Source: Amycolatopsis sp. NBRC 101858
GTDB taxonomy: Bacteria; Actinomycetota; Actinomycetes; Mycobacteriales; Pseudonocardiaceae
DNA: 64,000 nucleotides
Reading direction: 5' to 3'
Assembly (NCBI RefSeq): GCF_030269325.1
Contig: NZ_BSTD01000001.1
Span: forward strand, 248,001-312,000
Shown here: positions 33,561 to 41,763 of the stretch, piece by piece
How positions within the stretch are numbered: the stretch's first letter is position 1
Layout of the letters: each line of letters starts with the position of its first letter
The notes under the pieces: model-generated
The model's database searches: none
What the model was told of the DNA's origin: nothing
Seen by the model: only the letters and a program-made list of their open reading frames with translations
Position numbers and translations under genes: made by a program

Positions 33561-34173
33561 AGGTCACGTGCGTGACGCCGCTCGCGGACGACGTCGCCTC
33601 CACCTGGTAGTCCTTCTCCACCCCCTCCAGCCCGTCCCACAGGCGCACGCCCCGGCCCAGCAGGATCGGGACGATCACCACGTGCAGGTGGTCGACGAGC
33701 CCGGCCAAGAGGAACTCGCGGATCGTCGTGGCGCCGCCGCCGAGGCGGATGTCCTTGCCCTGCGCGGCTTCGCGGGCGACGTCGAGCGCCTCGGCCGGGG
33801 ACGCGTCGAGGAAGTGGAACGTCGTGCCGCCCTCCATCTCGATCGGCGGGCGCACGTGGTGGGTCAGCACGAAGACCGGCGAGTGGAACGGCGGGTTCGG
33901 GCCCCACGCCCCCTTCCACTCCGGGTCCTCGTGCCAGCCCGGGTGGCCGAACTTGCCGGCGCCCATGATCTCGGCGCCGATCCCCGGGTCGTGCTGGCGG
34001 ACGAACACGTCGTCGACGCCGCCGCTGCCGCCGGGCTGCCACCAGCGCGTGGTGAACATCCATTCGTGCAGCCGCTCTCCGGCGTGCCCGAAGTGGGCGT
34101 CGGCGTTTTGGCCTTCACCAGTGCCGAAACCGTCGAGAGAGACGGCGAAGTTGTGGACGCGGACGAGACTCAC
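33541..34173 (-). CDS. RibD C-terminal/dihydrofolate reductase-like protein
   Basis: A 210-residue protein, started at GTG 34173 with GAGGAG seven bases upstream. VRVHNFAVSLDGFGTG opens the fold, GAGKFGHPG lies mid-domain, and GKDIRLGGGATTIREFLLAGLVDHLHVVIVPILLGRG supplies the NADPH-binding glycines and final strands. It is of the same family as 3236-3964 but only distantly similar to it, and is not in an ECF42 operon. The LysR gene 103 bp upstream is divergent and may regulate it. The substrate is unknown. Confidence 0.85.
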   Translation of the reverse strand: MSLVRVHNFAVSLDGFGTGEGQNADAHFGHAGERLHEWMFTTRWWQPGGSGGVDDVFVRQHDPGIGAEIMGAGKFGHPGWHEDPEWKGAWGPNPPFHSPVFVLTHHVRPPIEMEGGTTFHFLDASPAEALDVAREAAQGKDIRLGGGATTIREFLLAGLVDHLHVVIVPILLGRGVRLWDGLEGVEKDYQVEATSSASGVTHVTFTRTVS

Positions 34174-34276
34174 GGCGGTGCTCCTCAGGTGATCGGGTGG
34201 TGCGACCCAGCCTGCAGCGGATCGGCTCATCCGTCCAATGTCAATGCTGATGCCTTTCCATAGATAGAGTCGATGC

Positions 34277-35146
34277 ATGCTGGACGTCACCAGACTGCGG
34301 GTCATCGACGCGCTCGCGCGGACCGGCTCGGTCACCGCCGCGGCGAAGGAGCTGCACTACACGCAGCCGACCGTCAGCCACCACCTCGCCCGGCTCGAAG
34401 CCGAGACCGGCGCGCAGCTGCTGCAGCGGGCCGGCCGCGGGATCCGGCTCACGCCGGCCGGGCAGCTGCTGGCGTCCCGGGCGGCCGAGATCCTCGGGCG
34501 GATCGACGCCGCCGACGCCGAGCTGTCCGCCCACGTCGGGCTGAGCGCCGGGCGGGTGCGCGTGGCCAGCTTCTCGTCGGTGATCGGCTCGCTCATCCCG
34601 CGGGCGGTGGCCGCGCTGACGGCGGACCACCCCGGCCTGCGGGTCGGCCTGACCGACACGGAACCACCCGAAGCGCTGGAACTGCTGCGCACCGGCCGGA
34701 TCGACGTCGCGATCATCTTCCGCTACGACGACACCGAGCCCGAACCGCCGGACGTCCGCCTGCACCACCTGCTCGACGATCCGCTGTACGTGCTGTCCAC
34801 CAGCCCCGGGCAGACACTGCCGGCCCTGCGCGACGCCACCTGGATCGCCGGTTGCGACCGGTGCCGAGGCCACCTGCTGGCGATGTGCGCCGAGCACGGG
34901 TTCGAGCCGCGGATCGGCTACACCTCCGACGACATGGTCGTCATGCAGGCGCTGGTCGTCGCCGGGCTGGGCGTGACGACCAGTCCCGGCCTGGCCCTGC
35001 GCGCCCACCGGGCCGACGGCATCGAGGCGAGCGAGCTGCCCGGATCGCGCCAGCACATCTACGCGGCGACCTACGGCGAACCGCCCGATCCGCCCGCCAC
35101 CACCGCCCTCCTCGCCGCACTGACCGAAGCCGCCGCGGCCGTGTGA
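34277..35146 (+). CDS. LysR family transcriptional regulator
   Basis: A 289-residue regulator. The N-terminal winged helix is RLRVIDALARTGSVTAAAKELHYTQPTVSHHLARLEAETGAQLLQRAGRGIRLTPAGQLL, followed by a linker helix and a substrate-binding domain starting near residue 92 (GRVRVASFSSVIGSLIPRAVAAL). Length is normal. It is divergent from the RibD-like reductase gene, the usual layout for a LysR target. A T-rich spot with TTTCCATAG around 34256 could contain its site. The inducer is unknown. Confidence 0.9.
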   Translation: MLDVTRLRVIDALARTGSVTAAAKELHYTQPTVSHHLARLEAETGAQLLQRAGRGIRLTPAGQLLASRAAEILGRIDAADAELSAHVGLSAGRVRVASFSSVIGSLIPRAVAALTADHPGLRVGLTDTEPPEALELLRTGRIDVAIIFRYDDTEPEPPDVRLHHLLDDPLYVLSTSPGQTLPALRDATWIAGCDRCRGHLLAMCAEHGFEPRIGYTSDDMVVMQALVVAGLGVTTSPGLALRAHRADGIEASELPGSRQHIYAATYGEPPDPPATTALLAALTEAAAAV

Positions 35147-35156
35147 GGAGATTCGC

Positions 35157-36203
35157 TCAGACGGTGGTGATCTTGGGGCTGCCTTCGAGGTAGGTCACGA
35201 GGTTCTCGGGCGAGTACGCCATCGCCTGGTGCCGGTCGCGCGCGCTGGAGGCCAGCGACTCCGACGGCGCGTCCGCCGCACCGATCGGGCGGTCGGCCGA
35301 GCCGAAGAGCCGGAAGAAACCGTTGAGGGAGTTGTGCAACTCCCCTTCGGCGTTCGCGTCGGCCGCGGCGCCGAACGCACCCGGGTCGAAGTCGAGGCCG
35401 CACCGGACGGCCCGGTTCGCCAGCCAGCGCAGGGCGATGTCCGCCAGATCGCGCTCCCGGTACCCGCCACCGACGTCGGAATGCGCGCCGGCGAACCAGA
35501 CCTGCTCGCGTTCCTGGTTCTGCTCCGCCGGTTTGGCCGACGGCTGCCAGACGGCCGGGACGTAGGACTTCCGGTGCTCGTCCACCGCCAGTGCCTGGAA
35601 GGCCGACTGCACGGTCGAGCTCAGCGTCATGTCGTGGAACTGCCAGCGCCGGTTGAGCTTGTGGAGCAACCGGCCGCCGCTGAGCGGGATGCCCAGCGCG
35701 CCGACCGTGTCCCAGACCCCGATGAACCGGACGGGTGTCACGTTCTCGTGGGCGTGCTCGGTGCGGAACCGGACGGCCGCGGGACTGTCCGGCCCGGTCG
35801 TCGCGTCGCGGTCGCGGTAGAGCCGGTACGCCTCGCCGATCAGGCCGGCGTGCTCGGGGCGCAGGACGCCGCAGTTGCGGATGAAGCCGACCGTGCTGCG
35901 CGCGGTGTAGGCGCCCCGGCTGAAGCCGAAGAAGAACAGCTCGTCGCCGGGCACGTAGTTCTCGACGACGAACCGGTAGGCCTCTCGCACGTTGGCCGAC
36001 AGGCCCACACCGAACGCGCCGCCGGCGAGGTGCCCCAGCAACGGCAGGCCGGCGCCGACGCCCTTGAGGTAGCGGGAAGTCTGGCGCACGCCGTCGGCGC
36101 CCTCACCGGGCACGGCGTCCCACAGGCGCGCGACGTTCGTCCGAGCCGGCTGCCTGAGGGAATTCCACGTCCCGTCGCAGCAGATCACCAGTCGTTTCTT
36201 CAT
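35157..36203 (-). CDS. DUF2235 alpha/beta hydrolase (Tle1-like)
   Basis: A 348-residue protein, start ATG 36203 behind GGGAGGCGAA. The N-terminal RLVICCDGTWN is the DUF2235 hallmark; GFSRGAYTAR near residue 95 holds the G-x-S-x-G nucleophile, and WFAGAHSDVGGGY near 238 supplies the acidic residue and His. DUF2235 is related to Tle1 phospholipase effectors, but proteins of this kind are also common in bacteria without type VI secretion, where the role is unknown. No signal peptide or immunity gene is visible, so a cytosolic lipase or esterase role is more likely here. It converges with the LysR gene, leaving 10 bp. Confidence 0.88.
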   Translation of the reverse strand: MKKRLVICCDGTWNSLRQPARTNVARLWDAVPGEGADGVRQTSRYLKGVGAGLPLLGHLAGGAFGVGLSANVREAYRFVVENYVPGDELFFFGFSRGAYTARSTVGFIRNCGVLRPEHAGLIGEAYRLYRDRDATTGPDSPAAVRFRTEHAHENVTPVRFIGVWDTVGALGIPLSGGRLLHKLNRRWQFHDMTLSSTVQSAFQALAVDEHRKSYVPAVWQPSAKPAEQNQEREQVWFAGAHSDVGGGYRERDLADIALRWLANRAVRCGLDFDPGAFGAAADANAEGELHNSLNGFFRLFGSADRPIGAADAPSESLASSARDRHQAMAYSPENLVTYLEGSPKITTV

Positions 36204-36655
36204 TTCGCCTCCCGGACACGCGTGAGTCGCATCCGGACGGTCGCGTGTTACGCCGGGGAACGGCTTTCCGGGTCGGCGCCCTTCCGGTGATCCTCAGCCG
36301 TAGACGGTCAGCCGGATGTGCGTTCCACCATGCCCAGCCAGTACGCCCCGACTTCTTCGTCGCAGTAGGAAACTTCGGCCGGCGCGCGCAGCACCCGCGG
36401 GGTGGGTGTGGTAGACGGCTGTCATGGCCGCTCCGCCCCCGCCGGGCCGTCCCCGTGGTCGGCCGCCGCGTCGAACAACCCTTGCAGCGCCTCGTCCGTG
36501 CCCGCGCCCAGCTCGTTCTCCACCGCCTCGACGAGCACTTCAAGGATCCCGTGACCGCGCAGGGATCCGCGACGCGCTGAGGTACGGCAGGCTGCTCGGC
36601 GAGTCGGTCGCACCGGCGCTGCCGGGTGGGAGCGTGACTGCCTGGAGGTCTACCA
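36204..36655. other. Poorly coding stretch with small doubtful frames
   Basis: On the minus strand, 36422-36613 encodes up to 63 residues with strong third-position GC (HGILEVLVEAVENELGAGTDEALQG to GAERP), and its stop overlaps an ATG at 36424 (ATGA). That second frame reads MTAVYHTHP and then continues sensibly only after a one-base frame change (VLRAPAEVSYCDEEVGAYWLGMVERTSG, stop at 36308). Either these are two tiny coupled genes with one frameshift, or a decayed locus. I cannot name a family. Confidence 0.3.
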
Positions 36656-37126
36656 GTGGACCAACGCGCTCGCAGCCGGCTCGCCGATGACCCGTTGGAA
36701 ATGGAGCTGTTCCGTGCGGTGCGGAAGCGGGACGGGCTGACGAAGCGGTTGCTGGACGTGTACAACCGGGCGCTCCGGCCGGCCGAGCTGGTGGGGCCGG
36801 TGCGTGGGATCGCGCTCACGGCCGCCGCACTCGCCCGCGGTACGGAAAGCCGTTCGGAGGTACTGAAAGCGCTGTCCCGGCAGGTCCGCACCACGGTTTC
36901 CGATGCACTGCAACGCCACAGCGCCCGACGCCGCGACGGATCGGCCCACCCGAGGGTGAGCCGACCCGTCATCGCGGTGTTCGGGGTCAGCCGCGGAGCA
37001 GGGCGAGGATCTGGTTCAGCAGGTCGACCAGCGCCTGCAGGTTGGTCAGCGGGCCCGGGTCGAGCAGGCCGGCGATCGCGCACAGCAGGTTGCCGAGCAG
37101 GTTGCCCGGGCCGGCGTCGGCCGTGA
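36656..37126 (+). CDS. Uncertain hypothetical ORF, possibly decayed at its 3' end
   Basis: GTG 36656 is preceded by GGAGG at seven bases. The first 85 residues (DDPLEMELFRAVRKRDGLTKRLLDVYNRALRPAELVGP, then ALTAAALARGTESRSEVLKALSRQVRTTVSDALQRH) are plausible protein with proper codon bias. Beyond about 36940 the frame becomes low-complexity Arg/Gly and runs into the 3' end of the oppositely oriented secreted-protein gene, so the natural stop seems lost. Neighbouring frames upstream (VYQWTNALAAGSPMTRW) also look protein-like, which suggests frameshifts. The family is unknown. Confidence 0.3.
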   Translation: MDQRARSRLADDPLEMELFRAVRKRDGLTKRLLDVYNRALRPAELVGPVRGIALTAAALARGTESRSEVLKALSRQVRTTVSDALQRHSARRRDGSAHPRVSRPVIAVFGVSRGAGRGSGSAGRPAPAGWSAGPGRAGRRSRTAGCRAGCPGRRRP

Positions 37127-37541
37127 TGTTCAGGTGGACGCGGTCGAGGTGCACGACCAGGCCGAGCAGGTCGAGGTCGAGCGGCCCGAGCACCAGGTCG
37201 AGGATCTCGCAGGACGCCGCCGCGGCGGCGGCCGGCACGGTGACCGCGCGGGACTCGGTACCGACCGGCTGGCCGGCGGAGTCCGTCAGGGTCACGTCGG
37301 CGACGCCGTTGGCCAGCAGATTGCTGCCGTCCGTGGCGAAGTCGGTCGGGGTGAAGGTGCCGACCGCCGTGCCGGTGCCACCCGCCGCGTCGGTGAACGT
37401 GCCGGTGATCGGGGTGGACAGCGCCGGGACGGCCGGTGCGGCCGGGGCGGCGGCTGCCGTGCCGGCGCCGGTGAAGAGGGCGACCATCGCGGTCACGAGG
37501 ATCGCGACGATCGCCGCGATGCCGGTCTTCCGGACTCTCAT
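36987..37541 (-). CDS. Secreted Ala/Leu-rich protein of unknown function
   Basis: A 184-residue exported protein, start ATG 37541 with GAAGGAG seven to eight bases before. A signal peptide of about 33 residues (MRVRKTGIAAIVAILVTAMVALFTGAG, then TAAAA) is followed by a beta-rich region (ITGTFTDAAGGTGTAVGTFTPTDF) and a repetitive Leu-rich end (LDLVLGPLDLDLLGLVVHLDRVHLNI, GNLLGNLLCAIAGLLD, LQALVDLLNQILALL). Two cysteines (in SCEILD and LLCAIAG) probably form a disulfide. Such proteins are frequent in Streptomyces and Amycolatopsis; no function is known to me. Confidence 0.8.
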   Translation of the reverse strand: MRVRKTGIAAIVAILVTAMVALFTGAGTAAAAPAAPAVPALSTPITGTFTDAAGGTGTAVGTFTPTDFATDGSNLLANGVADVTLTDSAGQPVGTESRAVTVPAAAAAASCEILDLVLGPLDLDLLGLVVHLDRVHLNITADAGPGNLLGNLLCAIAGLLDPGPLTNLQALVDLLNQILALLRG

Positions 37542-38003
37542 GGTGAGCTCCTTCCGTGGAGGAATGGGACGCTCCAGGGATCCACCAAAACGGCATCGAG
37601 AAACGTGAAAGGCCGAAAATACCGGGGTGAGCAATCTCAACTGATCGACATCGGATCCGGCCGTAACCGATCCGGCACCGGCTCGTTTGCGCCGTGCCGC
37701 GCGAGCCGTAATTTTCCTTACTGTAGCACGTTTATCGAGCGTGACTACGCTCCGACCGTGGCAAAAGAACTGTCCACTCAGAACTACTGTGACAGACCGG
37801 AAGAAATGTTCCCAGGCGCCGGTTCAACCGAATGCACGACCGGGGCCACCCCCGAATGCCGGTACGTGATCACCCGTGATTCCCGCGTCACCTCCCCGCC
37901 GTGTCAGCCGCCGTGTCAGCGCGGTGGCCGCCGGGTGTCAGCCCGCCCGGCGACAGTGGTTCTCGTCCCCACCACCGGGGGCCACCGACCACAGGAGACC
38001 ACG
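37542..38003. other. Long leader with three GTGTCAG direct repeats
   Basis: 462 bp without a gene I can support. It includes an AT-richer spot at 37705-37800 that could hold promoters for either side. GTGTCAG occurs at 37901, 37913 and 37935 on the + strand, spaced 12 and 22 bp, 63-103 bp upstream of the DUF4097 gene. Evenly phased heptamers of this kind resemble sites of SARP-type activators. Confidence 0.45.
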
Positions 38004-38669
38004 ATGCAGACCTTCGCCACCCCCGCCGCGATCACCGCCACCCTCGACTTCGCCGCCGGCCGCGTCCGGCTCGCCGCGACCGACCGCACCGACACCACCG
38101 TCGAGGTCCGCCCCGCCGACCCCGGCAAGAACCGCGACGTCAAGGCCGCCGGGGAGACCACCGTGACCTACGCCGACGGCGTCCTGCGGATCCACACCCC
38201 GCAGGGCAAGAACCAGTACTTCGGCCCGTCGGGCTCGATCGAGGTCACCGTCGGGCTGCCCACCGGCTCCCGCGTCGAGGCCACCACCGCGAGCGCCGAG
38301 CTCGACGGCACCGGCCGCCTCGGCGAAGTCACCTTCACCGGCGCGTACCGCCACATCAAGCTCGCCGAAGCCGCGAGCGTCCACCTCACCGCCACCGACG
38401 GCGACGTCGAGGTCGGCCGCCTCGACGGCCCGGCCGAGATCAGCACCGCCCGCGGCGACATCCGCATCGGCGAAGCCGCCGCCGGCTTGGTCACGCTGAC
38501 CACGCAGTCCGGCAGCATCACGGTCGGCGCGGCCCCCGGCGTCTCGGCGTCCCTCGACGCCGGCACGACCTACGGCCGCATCGACAACACCCTCAAGAAC
38601 ACCGGCACCGCCGAACTCTCGATCCGCGCGACCACCAGCCAGGGCGACATCGTCGCCCACAGCCTCTGA
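38004..38669 (+). CDS. DUF4097-family beta-helix protein
   Basis: A 221-residue protein, ATG 38004 after CAGGAGACC. MQTFATPAAITATLDFAAGRVRLAATDRTDTTVEVRPAD opens a regular series of short strands (SGSIEVTVGLPTGSRVEATTASAEL, GDVEVGRLDGPAEISTARGDIRIGEAAAGLVTLTTQSGSITVG, GRIDNTL) typical of DUF4097, a right-handed beta-helix-like fold. It has no signal peptide, so it is cytosolic. Family members in streptomycetes often stand near SARP-type regulators; none is in this window, although SARP-like heptamers lie upstream. A strong hairpin follows. Confidence 0.82.
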   Translation: MQTFATPAAITATLDFAAGRVRLAATDRTDTTVEVRPADPGKNRDVKAAGETTVTYADGVLRIHTPQGKNQYFGPSGSIEVTVGLPTGSRVEATTASAELDGTGRLGEVTFTGAYRHIKLAEAASVHLTATDGDVEVGRLDGPAEISTARGDIRIGEAAAGLVTLTTQSGSITVGAAPGVSASLDAGTTYGRIDNTLKNTGTAELSIRATTSQGDIVAHSL

Positions 38670-38688
38670 ACGGCCGGTGGCGACGGAC

Positions 38689-38729
38689 GCCGAAGGGCAC
38701 CCTCCGCCGCGAGGAAGGTGCCCTTCGGC
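38689..38729 (+). terminator. Intrinsic terminator after the DUF4097 gene
   Basis: GCCGAAGGGCACC (38689-38701) pairs perfectly with GGTGCCCTTCGGC (38717-38729) over a 15-nt loop, starting 20 bp after the stop. It separates the DUF4097 gene from the IclR gene. Confidence 0.75.
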
Positions 38730-38763
38730 TCGCCGCTCCCGGCGCGCGCGTCCACTATGCTCG

Positions 38764-39528
38764 GTGGCCGTGCCGCGTCGAGGTCGTGCTCCGGGGGCCA
38801 CCGGGCCCGTGCTCGGGCGGGCGCTGCGGGTGCTCGGGGCCTTCACCCCCGACCGGCCCGCCTTGAGGCTGAGCGAGATCGCCCGCCGGGCCGGGATGCC
38901 CGCCGCCACCGCGCACCGCGTCCTGCGGGAGTTCTGCGAGTGGGGTGCGCTCGAACGCGACGAATCCGGGGTCTACCGCGTCGGGCTGCGGCTGTGGGAG
39001 CTCGGGTCGCTCGCGCCGCGGGGGCTGGGGCTGCGGGAGCGGGCCCTGCCGTTCCTCGAGGACCTCTCCCAGATCACCCGCGAGAACGTGCAGCTCGCCG
39101 TCCGCGAAGGCACCGAAGTCGTCTACATCGAGCGGATCGCCGGTACCGGGGCCGTGCCCGTGCTGACGCGCGTCGGCGGCCGGTTCGCGCTCACCGCGAC
39201 CGGGGTCGGGCTCGTCCTGCTCGCCCACGCGCCCGCCGAGGTGCAGGAGGACGTCCTGCGCAACCCGATCGAGCGGTACACCCCCGAGACCGTCACCGAC
39301 CCGGACCGCCTGCGGCACATGCTGGCCGACGTGCGCACCCACGGCTTCTCGACCAGCGAGCGCCAGGTGACCCTCGACAGCCTTTCGGTCGGCGCGCCGA
39401 TCCACGACGCGCGCGGCCAGGTCGTCGCCGCCGTGTCGCTCGTCGTGCACTACGGCAGCGCGTCGCCGCACGCGCTGGCCCCGCTGGTCATGACCAGCGC
39501 CCGCGCGATCTCCCGCGCGCTCGGCTGA
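38764..39528 (+). CDS. IclR family transcriptional regulator
   Basis: A 254-residue regulator. I start it at GTG 38764; TATGCT lies only four bases upstream, so the mRNA may be leaderless. The N-terminal winged helix is VLGRALRVLGAFTPDRPALRLSEIARRAGMPAATAHRVLREFCEWGALERDESGVYRVG, and the IclR effector domain follows (RENVQLAVREGTEVVYIERI, GFSTSERQVTLDSLSVGAPIHDARG). It lies directly upstream of the Rieske oxygenase operon, and a perfect palindrome lies between them, so it is probably the pathway-specific regulator responding to an aromatic acid. Confidence 0.9.
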   Translation: MAVPRRGRAPGATGPVLGRALRVLGAFTPDRPALRLSEIARRAGMPAATAHRVLREFCEWGALERDESGVYRVGLRLWELGSLAPRGLGLRERALPFLEDLSQITRENVQLAVREGTEVVYIERIAGTGAVPVLTRVGGRFALTATGVGLVLLAHAPAEVQEDVLRNPIERYTPETVTDPDRLRHMLADVRTHGFSTSERQVTLDSLSVGAPIHDARGQVVAAVSLVVHYGSASPHALAPLVMTSARAISRALG

Positions 39529-39530
39529 TC

Positions 39531-39547
39531 TTTCCATCTTATGGAAA
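39531..39547. promoter_or_regulatory. IclR-type operator upstream of the Rieske operon
   Basis: TTTCCAT, three bases, ATGGAAA: a perfect 17-bp inverted repeat beginning three bases after the IclR stop and ending 65 bp before the oxygenase ATG. The TTCC/GGAA core is common to IclR-family sites. Confidence 0.7.
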
Positions 39548-39611
39548 CGCCCTTCGTGGGCGCCGGGGCGTTCCCGCACGCTGTGAGCCCCGCCACGAGA
39601 GGACGAAACCG

Positions 39612-40643
39612 ATGAGCGCCATTCCCCGCGACCAGTGGTACGTCGCCGCGTACGGCTCCGAGATCGGCCAGGACCTGTTCAGCCGCACCATCTGCGGGGA
39701 GCCGATCCTGTTCTGGCGGAAGCGTGACGGCGCTGTCACCGCGATGGCCGACCGCTGCGTGCACCGCCGGTTCCCGCTGTCGCAGGCGCCGTCGCGGCTC
39801 GTCGACGACCAGGTCGTCTGCGGCTACCACGGCTTCACCTACGGCGTCGACGGCAAGTGCGTGTCCGTGCCCGGCCAGGCCCGGGTGCCGCGGACCGCGC
39901 GGCTGCGGAGCTATCCCTTGGCGGAACAGGACTCCTTCGTCTGGGTGTTCATCGGCGACCCGGGCAAGGCGGACGTCGCGAAGATCCCGCGGGCGCCTTA
40001 CCTCGACTCCCCCGGCTACACGACGGTCGCCGGGATGGAACCGCTGAAGGCGCGGTACTCGCTGCTGGTCGACAACCTCCTGGACCTTTCGCACGAGACC
40101 TACCTGCACGGCGGGTACATCGGCACGCCGGAGGTCGCCGAAACGCCGATCACGACGGAGGTCGACGACGAGGCCGGGATCGTCTACGTCTCGCGGCACA
40201 TGGCCGACGCGGCGTGCCCGCCGTTCTACGCCAAGTCCACCGGGCTGCAGGGCCGGATCACGCGCTGGCAGGACATCGAGTACACGCCGCCGTGCCTGTA
40301 CAAGCTGCACAGCCGCATCGCACCGGTCGGCTCGGTGCCGCACCCGGACGGCAGCGACCCGGACGCCTTCCACGTCGAGGTCGTCTACGCGATCACGCCC
40401 GAGACCGAGCACTCGACGCACGACTTCTGGGCGGTGGCCCGGGACTTCGCCCTCGACGACGACGGCGTTTCGGCGTTCCTCGCGGAGAACAACCGCACAG
40501 TCGTCCTGCAGGACGTCGAAGCGCTCGACGTCCTGGAGCGGGTGCTCACCGCCGAACCGGACGGCTACCAGGAGCTGTCGATCAACATCGACACCGGCGG
40601 CCTCGCGGCGCGCCGGCTGCTGCAGCGGCTGGTCACGTCGTGA
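39612..40643 (+). CDS. Rieske non-heme iron oxygenase, vanillate O-demethylase (VanA) type
   Basis: A 343-residue terminal oxygenase. The Rieske [2Fe-2S] site is complete: RCVHRRFPLS near residue 47 and VVCGYHGF near 72 provide two Cys and two His. The mononuclear iron motif DNLLDLSHETYLH near 153-165 supplies the two His and the bridging Asp. Overall sequence is of the VanA/phenoxybenzoate dioxygenase type that removes methyl or aryl ether groups from aromatic acids. It is coupled by GTGA to a 54-residue gene and then to its reductase. Vanillate is the most likely substrate, but this is not proven by sequence. Confidence 0.9.
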   Translation: MSAIPRDQWYVAAYGSEIGQDLFSRTICGEPILFWRKRDGAVTAMADRCVHRRFPLSQAPSRLVDDQVVCGYHGFTYGVDGKCVSVPGQARVPRTARLRSYPLAEQDSFVWVFIGDPGKADVAKIPRAPYLDSPGYTTVAGMEPLKARYSLLVDNLLDLSHETYLHGGYIGTPEVAETPITTEVDDEAGIVYVSRHMADAACPPFYAKSTGLQGRITRWQDIEYTPPCLYKLHSRIAPVGSVPHPDGSDPDAFHVEVVYAITPETEHSTHDFWAVARDFALDDDGVSAFLAENNRTVVLQDVEALDVLERVLTAEPDGYQELSINIDTGGLAARRLLQRLVTS

Positions 40644-40804
40644 CGCGGCCGATGCTCACCGGCGAGCGCGTCTACCGGATCCACTGGGTGCTGGGCACCG
40701 ACCGGCTGCGCGCGGTCTGCCACTGTTCGGCCGAGCGCGAGTTCGACGACCCGGTGCAGCTGTGGGACTGGCTGCTCGCCCATCCCGAAGGGCACGACGC
40801 ATGA
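40640..40804 (+). CDS. 54-residue partner protein of the Rieske operon
   Basis: A GTG start inside the oxygenase stop (GTGA) and an ATGA overlap with the reductase gene make this a tightly coupled middle gene. The protein (VYRIHWVLGTDRLRAVCHCS, FDDPVQLWDWLLAHPEGH) has a CHC motif near residue 28 and good codon bias, so it is real. It could bind metal or help assemble the iron-sulfur oxygenase, or act as an adaptor between oxygenase and reductase; none of this is established. I recognise no named family. Confidence 0.75.
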   Translation: MTRPMLTGERVYRIHWVLGTDRLRAVCHCSAEREFDDPVQLWDWLLAHPEGHDA

Positions 40805-41733
40805 CGCTCGACTTGGTGGTGGCGGACAAGGAAAAGCTCGCCGACGGCGTCGTCCGGCTGACGCTCCGGGCGCCGGACGGGCGGCCGCTGCCGTCCTGGG
40901 AACCGGGAGCGCACGTCGACCTGCGGCTGCCCGGCGGCGTCGTCCGGCAGTACTCGCTGTGCGGCGCGCCCGGCGACACCACGGCGTACCAGGTGGCGGT
41001 CCTGCGCGAACCCGGCGGCCGCGGCGGGTCGGCGTACGTGCACGACGAACTCGGTGCGGGACAACAGGTTCAGGTGGACGGGCCACGCAACCACTTCGCG
41101 CTCGTCGACGCCAAGCGCTACCTGTTCGTCGCCGGCGGCATCGGCATCACGCCGATCCTGCCGATGATCGACGCGGTCGCGGAGACGGGCCGCGAGTGGC
41201 AGCTCCTCTACGGCGGCCGGACGCGTTCTTCGATGGCGTTCACCGCCGACCTGCGCCGGCACGGCGACCGGGTGGCGATCCGCCCCCAGGACGAACACGG
41301 GCTGCTCGACCTCCCGGCGCTGCTGGCCGAGCCGCGACCGGACACGGCGGTGTACTGCTGCGGCCCGGAACCGCTGCTGACGGCGGCGGAGCGGCAGTGC
41401 GCCGGCTGGCCCGAGGGCGCCCTGCGCGTCGAGCGGTTCACCCCGGTCGCGGACGACGGCCCGCGGACGGCGTTCGAGGTGGAGCTCGCCGGTTCGGGTC
41501 GTGTCCTGACGGTCCCGGCCGGCCGGTCGATCCTCGAAGTGGTCGAGGAGTCGGGGGTTCCGGTCCTTTCGTCGTGTCAGGAAGGCACGTGCGGCACCTG
41601 CGAAACCGGTGTGCTGGACGGTATTCCGGACCACCGCGACTCGGTGCTGACCGCCGAGGAACGGCGGGCGGGCGAGGTGATGATGATCTGCGTGTCCCGC
41701 TCGTGCTCACCCCGGCTGGTGCTCGACCTCTGA
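40801..41733 (+). CDS. Ferredoxin reductase, VanB/phthalate dioxygenase reductase type
   Basis: A 310-residue reductase. The FMN-binding domain comes first (WEPGAHVDLRLPGGVVRQYSLCGAP), then the NAD domain (YLFVAGGIGITPILPMIDAV, YCCGPEPLL). A C-terminal plant-type [2Fe-2S] ferredoxin carries CQEGTCGTCETG near residue 260 and a fourth Cys in MMICVSRSC. This order (FMN, NADH, 2Fe-2S) is that of class IA reductases such as VanB. It passes electrons from NADH to the Rieske oxygenase encoded two genes upstream. Confidence 0.92.
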   Translation: MTLDLVVADKEKLADGVVRLTLRAPDGRPLPSWEPGAHVDLRLPGGVVRQYSLCGAPGDTTAYQVAVLREPGGRGGSAYVHDELGAGQQVQVDGPRNHFALVDAKRYLFVAGGIGITPILPMIDAVAETGREWQLLYGGRTRSSMAFTADLRRHGDRVAIRPQDEHGLLDLPALLAEPRPDTAVYCCGPEPLLTAAERQCAGWPEGALRVERFTPVADDGPRTAFEVELAGSGRVLTVPAGRSILEVVEESGVPVLSSCQEGTCGTCETGVLDGIPDHRDSVLTAEERRAGEVMMICVSRSCSPRLVLDL

Positions 41734-41763
41734 ACCCCGGAACCGTGCCACAATCTGCGTCTT

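Noticed and set aside
35157..36203. Type VI secretion effector call for the DUF2235 protein
   Set aside because: No secretion genes, VgrG, PAAR or immunity partner nearby; DUF2235 proteins are widespread outside type VI systems.
37901..37941. Possible CRISPR from repeated GTGTCAG
   Set aside because: Units are seven bases with no equal-length spacers; no other array-like repeats exist in the window.
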